Part shown: positions 32,571 to 45,326 of the stretch, piece after piece | How the letters are laid out: each line of letters begins with the position of its first letter | Position numbering within the stretch: the first letter of the stretch is position 1 | Source: Sthenelais limicola | Lineage: Eukaryota; Annelida; Polychaeta; Phyllodocida; Sigalionidae | Direction: 5' to 3' | Length of the DNA stretch: 64,000 nt | Assembly: GCA_942159475.1 (NCBI GenBank) | Contig: OW804097.1 | Coordinates: forward strand, 112,716,582-112,780,581 | Position numbers and translations under genes: made by a program | The notes under the pieces: model-generated | Told to the model about the DNA's origin: nothing | The model's input: only the letters and a program-made list of their open reading frames with translations | Databases searched by the model: none

Positions 32571-32663
32571 TTTATCTTCCTTTACTGGACTCCAACGATC
32601 TGCTTCAGGTTGGTGACTTTCGGTAGTCTCAGATGTTCCAAAGATGAAACTTGACAATTTTGA
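32571..32663 (-). CDS. Host-gene exon (X2), tandem duplicate
   Basis: This 93-nt exon is phase 0, with acceptor CTTTAACAG and donor AAA|GTAAGA. It encodes 31 residues starting SKLSSFIFGTSETT and ending RWSPVKEDK, with five differences from the neighbouring copy. Retained frame and splice signals in both copies support use as coding sequence. The content is hydrophilic, probably a disordered linker in the same protein as exons Y, Z, W, V and U. Confidence 0.55.
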
Positions 32664-35600
32664 CTGTTAAAGAATTAAAAATGATTAAAATTATAATGCA
32701 TCCAGTTATTTAAGTACTATTACAAACATATGTCTTAAACATCTGGTCATCATTTTCTGAAACTCACATCCATTGTTTAGCTGTGGAAACAACACAAAAT
32801 TAGTTATTTCATACACATTAAACAAATTGGTACTCCTTTCTCATTATTCCTCCATTGGTCCCATCAACACTAATGAACTTAACAAGTCATGGCCCTGTCC
32901 CGGAATATCGCCAAAAATAAGCACAAACTTAGTACTGCCACCCAAAGCTCTGGTTCCAGGAAACTATATCTCCCAGAACTCATTTTTTTGCTTAATCAGG
33001 GAGTTATGTATAGAGGGAGTAGAAGAAAGGATTATGTGTGTCCACCATATAGTTGAAAGTAATGTCACTGCTTATAGCACACACTATTTATAAAAAGTGT
33101 GTCCATAGTATGCTGTTGCTGGAAAAGGGCAATCAAACATACCTGGGATATAGACCTACTAGTGTCAACAATAGCACTGCAGCGTTACTTGGCATGCAGT
33201 GGCAAGACCATATACAGGTAATGCAACTGCCACTTGAAGGAGGGTGTTATTTCTACTCCCTCTCTATATATCTAACCTGGCTTAATTCAATCTTAGCATC
33301 TCTAATTCTTTCACCAATTGAAAGGGAATGACATGAACAACTAAATGTGTGAGTTTAAAAAAACCGAGACCTTGATATGGAGATATTAGTGAAATTAAAA
33401 ATAAAAATGAGTCGAAAATGAGACAAATGTAAAAAGGCTGTCTGCTCTGGGACTGACTCTCACATTTGATTGTCTAACAATCTATAACCACTTGATCAAT
33501 GAGACTGGCTAAAGGGATCCTGCATGTAAACACAGGGCATACCCATTGATTCATGGCATTTCAGGTTTATTTTAATCCCCATTCTCCTCATGGTGATTGA
33601 GGTGAATGGGGAAAAGAGTCCCTGTGTTAGCTATTCAATATTCCAAATTAATCATAAAAGTATATCTTACATCTGCAATCCATTTCTATAATATGCATAT
33701 ATAGGACTCTCTAGCTCTACAAGCTCTCTGGACGAACGTTTTATTTACATTCACAGAATTCTTAGAAACTTAACAGCCAACGCTACGGTTAATGCACTTG
33801 TCATTGCATCCCCCACCCCTGGGGGTATGGGGGAGTGGTATGGAGATGTCCAAGGAAATACGCCTCCACACAGGCAGGGATTTCCCTTAGTTTACTGCAG
33901 TATCAAGGACATTCCCTGGTATGGGGTGGGGAATGTCCATCAGTGTTTATATTTTTTTTATAATTTTTTATTTCCAATAACAATGTGGAAAATGTGCCCC
34001 ATGGGGTCGGTGAATTTACACAAATTTCTTGCCCTGGGTGGGGGGGGGGGGGGGGGGGGGTGGAGGGGGGAGGGGATTTCATCACATTTCCCAAAATGCC
34101 CAGGACATTCCCCCATACCCCCAGGGGCAGGAAATGAGGGTTGCAATTGACAATTGCATAAACTTGTATGGTGCTCTGTATTTCCGGGCTACTAAAACTG
34201 TGAAACAAATGAACATGTAATTAGCCTAATGGCCTTATAGCTACAGCAAGCACGAGTAATCAGCTATATACCAAATAACAGTAGCGTTGTTATCGATGGT
34301 CAAATCCAGTTGGTAGGATCTGTTGAATAAACCTGCATGTTATAATATTCACTTTACTCCTTTCCTTCTGTTGTTAACATATTCATGTGCAAGTTTAGTA
34401 ATCTAAAAAATTGGGGACGATAATTTTATTATTAGGATAATGACAGACTGGTAACAATTAATACTGGAAATAAGATAATATTAAATGACTTTCTAGACGG
34501 TTCTCAATTAATGAACATTTTCTGTACATCATCTGTATGCAGTTGAATATTGTGCCTAAATGAAACTAATATTGTAGTGCTCCACCTTTGCAAGTGCTGA
34601 TGGCAGCACTTCTCTTCTGACTTTCACTTTAAAAGGAGCCTCTAACCTGTGAACAAAAAAAGGCCAGATAAACTTTCTCAAGCACACAAAGCGGTCGTAA
34701 CATGGAATCACATTGTTTCTTTTGATGTTTTAAACATGCAAAAACTAAACGATTATTGCCGATCCGTTTGACTGTCACCAATTCGTGCAAAAGGAGCACT
34801 CACGCGTAGTGTGGTCTGTTTTACCGTTGGGGAGGATTTGCTTCAAAGTGTACAGCAAACAAATTTAAGAATCTTCAAATGCAGTTTAATTATATGATAT
34901 AGATATATAGGTACGGTAGCCCTAGTTACATCCTGAAAAAATAAATACTATCATTATTAAGTTAAGCAATGGCAGACCGGTAAAAATTAACACTGGAAAT
35001 CCCACAGGAGAAAGACGATTAATATCAAGATATTAATCATTTGTATTCAAGATAATTTTAAAATCTCATGTTTTTAATAAGAATGAATTTAGAAAACTCG
35101 TGTGTTATTCAAATGTTGATATATTGTTAAATAGAGTTTAAATTATCTAAGACTGTATTCTTGATCGATTATCAAAATTATGTAAACTGTTTTCCCTTGG
35201 GCTTTGCGAGAATACCGTGTATTACGAAATAGGTCTCAAAAAGCTGTAATGCGCAAGTTTAGGCGGCCGTGGTAATGGATATGGTGGTGATATAATACTA
35301 GACAGCATTATGGACATTCTTTTCATTCTTGATTTCATTTGATTTCATTTTAGGAAATAGGTAAACAAATGTTTTTTGGGCCATAATATTCTAAATGGAG
35401 TACCCAGAAACCATTCGTGATGGCTAAATTATTGAAAAAGAATCATTTCAAAAGAATGCTGATTCATTAAAATTCTCCCCAACCGTAGATTCGGCCATAC
35501 ATACCCATACACCCAGAGAAATAATTAAATTCGCCTATATTTTGTCATGTTCTAATACCTCATTCAAAATATGTCTTGATGTATTATATTCCAATACGTT

Positions 35601-35950
35601 AGTCGCAACTATTGCTTGATGTCCTGGCATGTAGGACTTAGGGTGACAGGGATAATGTATCTCAATGGGACATTCTAGAAGCGGATGACATTCTGCCAAG
35701 GAATTAGAAATTAATGTTAATCCCTATAGAAAGTCCACATTTTACACTACTTTGTAAAAGATGATAATATTAAGAGATTATGTTTATCCGTTAACAAGGT
35801 GTATGAAGGTGGTTACTGTGAATGTTAAAAGAATGATCTATTGACAGGTTGATTTTGTCATCAGCCAAATGTACCAGGAAGATACCAACAATTTTACTCA
35901 TAGGCAGGATGTACAATATAAAATGTGAATATGTTGTAATTATTGTAATT
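32664..35950. other. Non-coding DNA with an old segmental duplication and a G-rich tract
   Basis: About 32920-33480 matches 42610-42915 in two blocks (AGTACTGCCACCCAA...; GGGAATG...CAACTAAATGTGTGAGTTTAAAA). At about 33810-34140 a repeat with GGGGTATGGGGG / CCCCCATACCCCC inverted phrases surrounds a G homopolymer of roughly 22 bases (about 34039-34060). Nothing else is recognised. Confidence 0.5.
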
Positions 35951-35958
35951 ACATTTAC

Positions 35959-35973
35959 CTTGAACCACGACAT
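35959..35973 (-). CDS. Possible first coding exon (five codons)
   Basis: ATG in a favourable context (AAGATGTCG) is followed by four codons and AAG|GTAAAT, a good donor in phase 0, the phase shared by the downstream host exons. It could start the unidentified host gene. Such a short match can arise by chance. Confidence 0.15.
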
Positions 35974-36053
35974 CTTTTCTGCTAATTGATTAGTTTGAGG
36001 CAACCAGTAGGTACAGATGTATTATGCAGATATCCGCCTTAGATAGATCTAAT

Positions 36054-36185
36054 CTATAAGCGATGTTCTTTATACCATTCACCCGTACTTGTTGGATCTC
36101 CTGTTTCTTCTGTAAGAGTAGGTGGAGTAAGTCTCCTTAAGGCTACCTCTGCGTATGGCAAAGCGATATCTGTGGTGTTGAACAT
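36054..36185 (-). CDS. Small open frame, 43 codons, unidentified
   Basis: The frame begins MFNTTDIALPYAEVALRR, continues to GEWYKEHRL and ends at TAG 36054-36056. A possible acceptor (CACCACAG) sits just inside, so it might be a terminal exon rather than a separate gene. The composition looks protein-like but I recognise no family. Confidence 0.2.
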   Translation of the reverse strand: MFNTTDIALPYAEVALRRLTPPTLTEETGDPTSTGEWYKEHRL

Positions 36186-36189
36186 TGAA

Positions 36190-39100
36190 CTCCACCAAAA
36201 GAAAGAAATGCGGGAAATTGCTTATCTCCAAATATACACACTACTGGATGTATTGATTTGTTTTGCTTGGTTTATTAGATTGTAACATGTTATATTAGCC
36301 CCTGTAATTCAACATGTTGTGTAAAGATTTAGGTATAGTGGCAAAGTGGAAACATACAATGCTCATTCTCAGCATGCATCATGTCATATTTTTTAAAGCA
36401 TGTTACCATAAACTTATAATTCGCCAAATATTCTGGAATATAGGTCACTACTATAACGATGTATCAGCGTCAAACATGGATTTGGTGGAATATTGTTAGA
36501 CAGTAAAAACAGGCTTGTATATATGCATGTATGTAATATTTCTATTCCGTTATAACAGTTACATGAACTTTTTTTATTCCGGTATAAGAGTTACATGAAC
36601 TTCCTACAAGGCGAAGGGCTGGAATATTGTGAAGAAGAAGATGTCATGTCCAATGGTATGCCTTCCTATAAGGCGATGGAAAGACTGATAAAAAAGACAT
36701 CCAGACGATCAAGAAACAACTGGTTAAGGACACAGATTACCTGGAAGAAATAATCCAGGAGGAATCGAGGGGGTTACATACTAATCTCCCCTTCCTAGGA
36801 GTCAAACCAGAAGCACATCAGCATTATGCTATTTATTTGCATAATATTGAAAGGTTTCTATTTCTCAGTGTTCGATTTGAGCCTGGAGGCGAGTGAAAGT
36901 TGAGTATCTACATTTATTGCCAGATCAATGTAATTAATGTATAAATTTGATTGTGAATGAAACAAAAGAATTGATATTTAGGTAAAAGAGTATCGGACTA
37001 TATGGACGGAGGTATTTAAATCAGGTGGATAGAAGTGAGACTGTGTTTTATGTGTTACGATCATATATAATATTTCTAGGGACTTACTGAGGATATCCGG
37101 GATCCTCCAGGATACTCCGGGATACTCCGGGATGCTCCGGGATTCTCCGGGAAACTCCGAGGTAAACGTGTAGTTCTCCTGGCAGCCGTTGGGCGTCTTC
37201 ATGTGCAGAGCAGCTGATTTTCCAGAATTATTATAAAGATCTAATTATTGCTTAATATTGATTAAATATTTGCGCGAAATACTTTCACTTGATATTATGC
37301 TAAACATTGCTCTAATTTATCATGGATTCAATATTTGTCATTTCACATTATGTATATGTATATTTCTCACTTTTGTACAAATACCTTGATGTATATGTTC
37401 ATGATTTAATAAGGTTCCAGCAGAGCTTTTGTATGATCAGGTTGGAGACAAACCTATCTGCCTCAGCAAGGATAGCAGGAATAAAACTGGAATTGCAGAT
37501 GTATTTTCTTGATGTTCTTCTTTAACTCGGAGCGATGTTAAAACATAGAATATTTTCCTCCCTTTGCCTTTAACTCCGGAGATTAGTTTTTTCCCCCACT
37601 ATCCTTATTATATTCATAATATATTGATAATATAATCTCGCAGAAGTAACCTATACGATCACTTTATATGAATATCGGTAGTGTTTAAGTCCGGAACAGA
37701 TCCGGAGGCGATTCTACAGAGAACTCGACGACTCATTGGAAAGAACATAGGCTATAATCACAACATATGATACCAAATGAGAAATGTGTGAAAATAATTC
37801 TCAATTATTAGCATTGTAGAAACCGTGATGTTAGGATATATCGTGAATAAAGTAATGGATTTGTAAAAATGGATTTGTAAAAACAAACCAACAAAAAACA
37901 GTTACATCAATCGGAAAAAGATAATTGTACATTCATTCAATCTTATATATGAGCAATTCCACCAATTGTCGTCGTTTGGCCATTCAGGGCGAAACACTTC
38001 TTAATCTTTTAAAACTGCTTCTAATGATTTTTTTTCGTACATGAACCTGACATTGCTGCTGATATAGACGAAATTGGGAAAGTTAATAATGAATATTGTA
38101 GCCAGGGCAGCTTGGTAGAGACTGAGACTGGAACTCTGCTGATAAGGGCATAGGAAAATGCTACATATTTCTACATAAATGAGGATTTATATTGGAAAAC
38201 AATAAAAAGATTATGCACATAATGTTTTTTAATTATTGTGTACTTGATAGGCGTGAACATAAGGGTGATAACGCTTTCTAGCTTGTGAAACTATTCAAAC
38301 TAGAAGAAAAGTTACAGCCAAATAGCCATTCAGTAATGGTCATGAGAATGGCAGCAGCAAGGGCCACAGGTCATTGACCCCCTGCCCATATACACAGAAT
38401 TATAATCTATTATTTTTAGAATTCATACAAAAATATATCGCATTCTTTCCCCCTCATTTTCTTGTTAAGATGACTTGAATACTTGTATTGGTTGTTCATG
38501 AAGATAAATATAAATTCTATTTAGGTATTTAGAGGCAACATTATTAGGGAAAAGGTTCTCTGCCAACGGGCGGTCCTCTTATGGAATAATGTAAGAGGAG
38601 TCAGGTTGGTCAGAAACCTAGCCGAATGCGAGGTTTATTTCACCATACCATAACAATACAATTACATTATAAGAAAAATAAATTAATTCTCAAAAGGAAA
38701 TACACAACTGCAGTGCGGTATCAAGTGGAGAAGTGATTAGGAATGGATACAGGTGCGACGTCACAATAGGCGTGGAATATTATTGTCGCAATACCTTTAT
38801 GATGTCACAATGGGCGACGTGGCGTGGGAAGGCTCATCTAAAATATCTCCACTTGGCATATCTTGGAGTGTCAATGTAATTTTATTAAAGGTTTAAATAC
38901 TACATGGTACGGTGACATACATATTTCCCCAGACATGTTGCATAGCATATCTACCAATGCATTATTAGATATATATTTTTTTCAAATTATTCGTTTCCTA
39001 TAGGGTCATGATATGAAATTTGAATAAAAATGTAAGCATGAGTGGACATATTTCTTTTTCTTTTTATATCCGTTGTTTTTTTGTTTTTGTTTTCTCCGTT

Positions 39101-42100
39101 TCGATGCTATTTATTGTGGCGGTGGTGTGTACGGGACACTAGGTAGGAGCGGGGGGGGGGCAGAGGGAGGGGGTGATAACAAACTTAATCTTACTAAACT
39201 AACCATGCAAAACGCTCCTAAGCTCTCCTATCGTTGTGCGGCCACTTTTCTTGAGCTAAATTATACCAAAAGCAAGATACTATTCCTGCGTGTTAACTAA
39301 CAGTCGCGGTATCTGGAATAGTCAATTTTGACATTGTACCGAGTTATGAGAGCGCCTCCTGGGTGGTGTTTCATAAAAACATCGTACAACCTGATCTTAA
39401 ATATAAGAGCATCGTATATGGGTTTAAGATATTGTAAACATTTACAAGAAATCCTAAATTGAAGATAGTTTTTATGACAAATGTTACTGCACTCTGTCCA
39501 GCCTCTGAAGAACCTAAACCCCAATGCTAGCCTATACCGGTACTCTTTGAAGTCTAGGTTCTACAGAGGCTGGACAGAGACAGTGGTCTTCATAAAATTA
39601 TTAATTACAGTGGGGATTGTTATTGAACGCACGAAATAATCTAGCTGTAGTTATTTTATCATGTCCTGAGAGATTTTCCTTAACAAAATAATATTGGCTG
39701 TTGTGGCACTTAATTAATGAAGTACACTATTTAAGGACGATGTATCTTACATTCAGTCATAATTTAAGATTCCTGAGATACCTCGTATAGAGGATCGTAT
39801 ATTTATATCTAGAAGCATAACCACGAGATTTGATGGCATTTTGGGGAAGTTTTAGGCCATTTACTTATATGGATTATGGAAATATGGATTGTTTTTCTCA
39901 TTTTTAATGACACTGCCCACCAACTGCCCTGCTCTCCTTCCCTTCTACCTTGAAATACATTATTGTTTCATGTCTAATACACTGTCCATGCAGCCTCACA
40001 CCCTGTGCAAGCATGCATGAACAAACAGCGCTTTATATAGCAGCAGTAGTGCATGGCAGGCCCAAATATAGCTTTGCTGTGCTTGTGTGCGGAAATATGG
40101 CAATGTTCAAAAGTTCTGTGAATATTTCTAATGCCTAAACCCGACTCTAGCATTGTATGTGTGCATTAATGATGCATTGATTCTGGATGAAATTGAGAGG
40201 AAAATGTCTTAAGATGCGATTACGGTGGATAGAATTGCTGATTTCTATACAGTGATGTTGAAAAATGGGCAATAAATGTGGATTCTCTTTCTATTGTGTT
40301 CATTGATGTATCGGGTATGACATTCTAAGTGCTGAGTAAGTAGCCTGTTAGCTTTTTCATGGAAAAAGTAGTAGTCATGTCTCGTCCAGAAGCAAAACCG
40401 CAAGATTTGATGGCAATTTAGAGTGGTCTTAATTAGGCTATTATTCTGTATAAATATGGATTGTTTTTCTCATTTTCAATGACACTGCCATGTTAAAAAG
40501 TGGGCAATAAATGGCGTTTCTCTCTCTATTGCGTTCTTCGATGTATCAGGTATGATGTAATTGGTGCTGAGGAAGTAGCCTGTTGGCTTTTTCACAGAAA
40601 AAGCGATAGTCATATTTCGTCTAGAAACATTGTACTAAGACCTTTGGGTCAGTCAAAGTTATTGTGATTGAGTTGTGATTGGTCATCTACATGTAAAAAG
40701 TCGCTGTAATTATAGGCTGTTATAGTTTATAATTATAAGCTATTTCAGTAAAATTACTCCCTCTACATGATAATGTACATTACAAATATCTCAAATTTAC
40801 AAGGGTATTTATAGCTGGTCCAAAGTTGTTGTAAATTCTCTTGTAACACTATGGTAAATGCTGCTATGTAAGGTGAAGGATCATCTTAAAGAATTTTATT
40901 TTGTAATCATATTTTTGTATGAATTTATCTTATATTTATATCTTATATTGTAAGATACATTGTATGACACATCTTATATCGTATGATGTATCTTATAATA
41001 TCATAGGATTTCATCTCATTTTTATTAAACACCCCCCTGGGCAATATAACACTTAACCATTTGATTTAAATATGTTGTAAATCATTTCTTGGCGGAACTG
41101 GTTGTTCCTTCCTTGGGTATGTTGTTCCATATTACTGGGAGCTGGTAGTATATGATGAAAGCCTCCAGGTCCACGTATATGTAAATGTTAACTTTATGCT
41201 GGGGAGATGGGGGCTGACATTCCATAAATCACTACTCGGATATGATAGGGAGTTGCGTAATTACTGTTAATGGTTAATGTAGATTCTCATGGATCATAAT
41301 GAGTCTAGTTGATCTCGCTAGCTGTGTAATGATAACTCTAGTAGAGCGAAGGTCCACGTTTGGAGAGCTGAGATAGCTTTTATTGGGTAAACTTCTAAGT
41401 CCAGTCCATTCAGTCAAGTCAGAGTAGTCTTGCTAGGTCATAATGTCGGTAATTCTGTAATCTATATCAGTTGGGTCTTGTAAGTGTTGTTAAATCTGAC
41501 TCTGACAGGACCTTAGGTCTTTATATATTATTAGGATTTCATCATCTTAACTGGGCCCCTAGTAGCCCCTAGAAGCATTGCATGAGAATTACTTAGTATA
41601 GAAGGATTGGAAGGGTGACTTGCATCACTCCGGATGTCCAGAGATGAGGTCACGAGCGACTCATCCCTAATGCAATGTACTCTATATCTATGGAGGGACG
41701 GTCTGGCACAATACCCTGACTCATGTCTTCATGAGGGGGCAATGCCTCAGAACTGTGTCTTATTGCAAAAGCGGATAACACACTGACTGACTATGGCCAA
41801 GTTTATTTAATACAACTAATTACTTTATTTAGGCACCTTAATTACTTAAACAATAAAACAATAAATTAACTCTTAACTCATAACTCATAACACACATAAA
41901 ATAATCTTTAGACATTAACATATATCAAGAGGAGAAACGTGCCCTGCTGTTAGACTAAATGTAGGAGGTGGTTGAGCAGGCCCACAAATTGGTTGACCAC
42001 ACATATATCATGTATTATTTTTTGTCTTCATCATGTACAAAGTCAATTTATCGGCGAGAAATAGGGTAAAAACTGTTAACTCAGAGCTGTTCTTCCCAGG

Positions 42101-42230
42101 TACCCTTTGGTATAGGGGCATCCAAGTGAGAAAACACTAGACTTTGTTTTTATTTTTTTATTTCCGTTCATGTGGTATCTAATAATTGTTAAATAAAATT
42201 AAATTTCCCTCTTCCAAAACATTTTCCACC
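36190..42230. other. Long AT-rich stretch without recognised genes
   Basis: Items seen are an 11-12-bp minisatellite at about 37080-37160 (GATACTCCGGG units), a short hairpin element at 39486-39585, and a CG-containing repeat near 38620-38880 starting GGTTTATTTCACCATA, resembling 26255-26470. Two similar blocks lie near 40250-40400 and 40490-40620 (GGGCAATAAATG, GTAGCCTGTTNGCTTTTTCA). A short TAACTCATAACTCATAAC repeat lies near 41874-41892. No exon is supported. Confidence 0.5.
39486..39585. repeat. Short foldback (hairpin) element, copy 2
   Basis: The arms ACTGCACTCTGTCCAGCCTC and the complement at 39552-39584 (AGAGGCTGGACAGAGACAGT) pair almost fully over about 33 bp. The loop contains TTTGAAGTCT, as in copy 1 at 26057-26163. 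Confidence 0.8.
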
Positions 42231-42244
42231 TTAAGGCCACATAC

Positions 42245-42268
42245 CTCATAACTGTACTTCTTTGCCAT
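42245..42268 (-). CDS. Possible first coding exon (eight codons)
   Basis: ATG (AATATGGCA) followed by AKKYSYE and the donor GAG|GTATGT in phase 0. It could start the downstream minus-strand host gene. Short and unproven. Confidence 0.18.
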
Positions 42269-42589
42269 ATTGACTTATTATATGGGTGGTGTGAATAAAT
42301 CGCAAATCATGAAGCAGAAGCCCACAGCTATAATGAAACTGGTAGGATCGAAAGTGCAGGAGAGCTCTTCTCTCAACATCTCGCTTCTTCTCGCAGTCAA
42401 CATTGATTGACTCCATCCTATAAATAGTGGGTATCTCCACTAGGCCAGCATTCCATCATGAGACACTAGCATAGCAGATCGAAGATTTGAATTTTCAATT
42501 TTGAAACATATAATAATATATGAAATATGGAGGGTAAAATATGAATATTTCTTGCCAACCCTTGTGTTTCTATTGTCTCTGGATGAAAG

Positions 42590-44264
42590 CGTAGCCATGT
42601 GTGAAAACCATTTTCGTCAAAAATAAACACAAGCTTAGTACTGCCACCCAACACTCTGTTTCGGAGAACCTATATATTCACGAACCCCATTTAACTGACT
42701 TTTCTTGCTTATATCAATCTTAGTCTCTCTAATTATTTCTGCGATCGAAAGGGAATGGCATCAATAACTAAATGTGTGAGTTTAAAAGAAAACCGAGCCC
42801 CATGTATGATGATATTAGTGAAATTACAAAATAAAATGACTCGAAAATGAGACAAATATAAAATGCTTTCTGCCCTGAGACTCAACCTCTCAATGTCTAG
42901 TTTGTCAGTCTTACATGCTAACCACTTGATCATAGGAGAGAAAATGCATATACACTGGGCATAACCATTGATGCATCCCATTTTTAATTTTACTTTAATT
43001 CACGATTCTCCGCATGATGATTGGGGAGAAAGGGTTAACCTAGTGAGCCAGTCACTGCAAATACTAAAGGACCAGCAGAGCTCATTAGCTATGCTAATTC
43101 CTTATACCTTAATTGAAAGATGCCGACTGCCGACCAATGCACAGTCAGCGCTAATTTTGAACCAGATTTGAAATTTGTTATAAATATTTGATGATTATCA
43201 TAACGAAGTTTGGTGGATTTTGATTGAAAGATTTCAAAGTAAATTTTGTACATTAAATCATCTTTTGATTGTTTTATAAGTTTTTGTTTAGTTTTATTTG
43301 TGCTTATTCTCATGCAATTGTGTTTATGCTAGACTTCATAATGGCATTTTTATTCAGTCATCTGAAGCGGTTGAAGAGGTTATCAATTTGTGTAACTGAA
43401 GCCTCAGTGCTTATATCGACCACGCCCACCTCGCTAGGGGGAATCCTCTATGATGTCATCATCGGCCTCAGCCAATCACAGTCGTTGGGTCTCGCATCGC
43501 CAAAAAAATTTTAACTTTACTGTTTATATATTATCCGATATTGTCTGTTTGGTTTTGGTATATTGCTATTGCTTCTGTGATATTGATGTATAATCACTTA
43601 TCTCTGGATATCTTATAGGGTATTTATTTAATAAACAGCTTCTGGCTGTTCTGGCCAAATTCATATGACAGTGTTCCTTTATTCATCCTAGCGCCGTGGC
43701 TCGTATATATGGTATGAAAAGTTTTCATGATTTAGCTTATGCTGGTTCATGGAAAAAATTCGAATATGTAGATATCCCTAGCATGAACATTTCGAAATAA
43801 AAACAAAGATAGTTGTGTCTGGATGGTGGCACAGACTTGTTTGTATACTAATAAGTATTTACAATATGAAAGCTGACAATATTTAAAGTGATTAATAAGA
43901 AGGGAGCTCTTTTTAAAAACAGATGAACATTAAAGAATGTTGGACACAGACACAATAAATGTAAAGATTAATTTAATTCTGAGCACGATACTGAATGTCA
44001 ACTGGCAGAAAATCAATATTGAATTAATTCCATACTAGATCGATTCAAAGACTAGTAAATTATTTACATTCTGAATTCTATTACCACAGAATTACCAATC
44101 GGGCACTCACTGACCTGTAAGGGTTTCATATATATGTTACCAATCAGATGTCCATTATTGTATGCTGTACTGAAATTACATCAACATTGATAAATTCGTA
44201 GCATAAGCGTACACATATCCTTACTGTGCCCTTGAAACCGTTATGCTCATTACAGACTTCTGAC
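42590..44264. other. Non-coding, includes duplicate of the 33-kb segment
   Basis: About 42610-42915 is a diverged copy of 32925-33480. The stretch 43400-43500 has a moderately CG-containing CCAAT-like sequence, but no promoter can be claimed. Nothing else is recognised before the GTPase gene's stop codon at 44265. Confidence 0.5.
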
Positions 44265-45326
44265 TTATAGACTATATGTGCCCTGAGTAATGTTCTCATA
44301 TACTTCTAGGAATCGATCCTTTCGTTTTTCGCACACCAGATCAACCCATGTCAAAAGGGTTTGCAATGCATATCTATCGGAGATTTTAGATTTTTCGGTG
44401 GAAAAGAACTTTTTAATTTGTTCTGCCAACCCATCATCAGATTCAGGTTTAAAATCGAGCAAACCTTTGTCAACTAGGTTTTCAATCTCACATATTCCAT
44501 CATTGAAGGAGGCAAAATTATTCTCCAATGCTGCCCATATCAATCTCTGCATGGCCATCATTTTTTGAAAATGTCCCATGATAATCGTACAGTCATTTCT
44601 GCCTACCTTCTTCTCAATGATACCCTTTTCAACTTCCGTTTTAATAGCAGATGTTTGCACTGCTGTACGTAGAGATTTGTATTTCTCAAGCTTAGAAAAA
44701 ATCACTTCGTTGACATTATAGACAGTGTCAAATGATATACCTTCTTTTTCAGATAAACCTTTCATGCTCATCCAAGACTTCTGAATTATAGAATATAATT
44801 CATCTGTCTGGGACAGCACATTGGAAATTTCTGGAATTTTCTGCTCGATTGTATTTGTGTTGAATACCTCTGGTTCTACCTCACCCTGGGTCAAAAGTTG
44901 AATCAATTGAATGCGAATGCTGTTGCATTTCTCTCTGTATACCTTTCCCAAATTCTCTCTTTCGCCCTTCATTTCGACTTTGTATTTGTCAACTACTGCT
45001 CTTGCCTTATTCATGAATTTATTCTTGTATGGCCCTTTTCTAAGATGCCCTAACCTTTGGACGAGCCGGCGTAAGTGCACACTTTGCGCGTTTCTTTCAA
45101 ATTCGCAGGTTTCGTACTCTTCATAATCCAAGCGCACGTAGTTTTCAAATCCAATAATCTTTCTTTCCATCTTTGAAACTAGAGATCGGAGTGGCTGCAA
45201 TCCTTCGTCCTCAACGGTGCTCAGTTCATCGATTGTTTGGTCAATGCCCCCGCTTTCTTTTAAGTATTTGTCGGACTTTGTTATGACACCAAACATGTAA
45301 CCTTGTGCCTCTGAACTCACTATACC
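44265..45326 (-). CDS. Last exon of AIG1/GIMAP-like GTPase (G4 box and helical tail)
   Basis: Acceptor TTTTCTTGTGCAG ends at 45327; the stop TAA is at 44265-44267. It encodes 353 residues. YMFGVITKSD contains the guanine-specifying TKxD (G4) motif. Its first residues continue the helix from exon 49907-50005, matching the usual spacing of GIMAP proteins. The remainder is a long charged helical region (FENYVRLDYEEYE, KARAVVDKYKVEMKGER) of the sort that follows the G domain in GIMAP proteins. No membrane anchor is seen. Confidence 0.85.
   Translation of the reverse strand, partial: GIVSSEAQGYMFGVITKSDKYLKESGGIDQTIDELSTVEDEGLQPLRSLVSKMERKIIGFENYVRLDYEEYETCEFERNAQSVHLRRLVQRLGHLRKGPYKNKFMNKARAVVDKYKVEMKGERENLGKVYREKCNSIRIQLIQLLTQGEVEPEVFNTNTIEQKIPEISNVLSQTDELYSIIQKSWMSMKGLSEKEGISFDTVYNVNEVIFSKLEKYKSLRTAVQTSAIKTEVEKGIIEKKVGRNDCTIIMGHFQKMMAMQRLIWAALENNFASFNDGICEIENLVDKGLLDFKPESDDGLAEQIKKFFSTEKSKISDRYALQTLLTWVDLVCEKRKDRFLEVYENITQGTYSL

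Noticed and set aside
33903..34220. Gly/Pro-rich open frames on both strands around 34.05 kb
   Set aside because: Arise from the G homopolymer and surrounding low-complexity sequence.
34585..34649. Possible minus-strand exon reading LEAPFKVKVRREVLPSALAK
   Set aside because: Flanked by CAG and AAG|GTGGAG, but entry phase does not match the other host exons and the donor is weak; not enough support.
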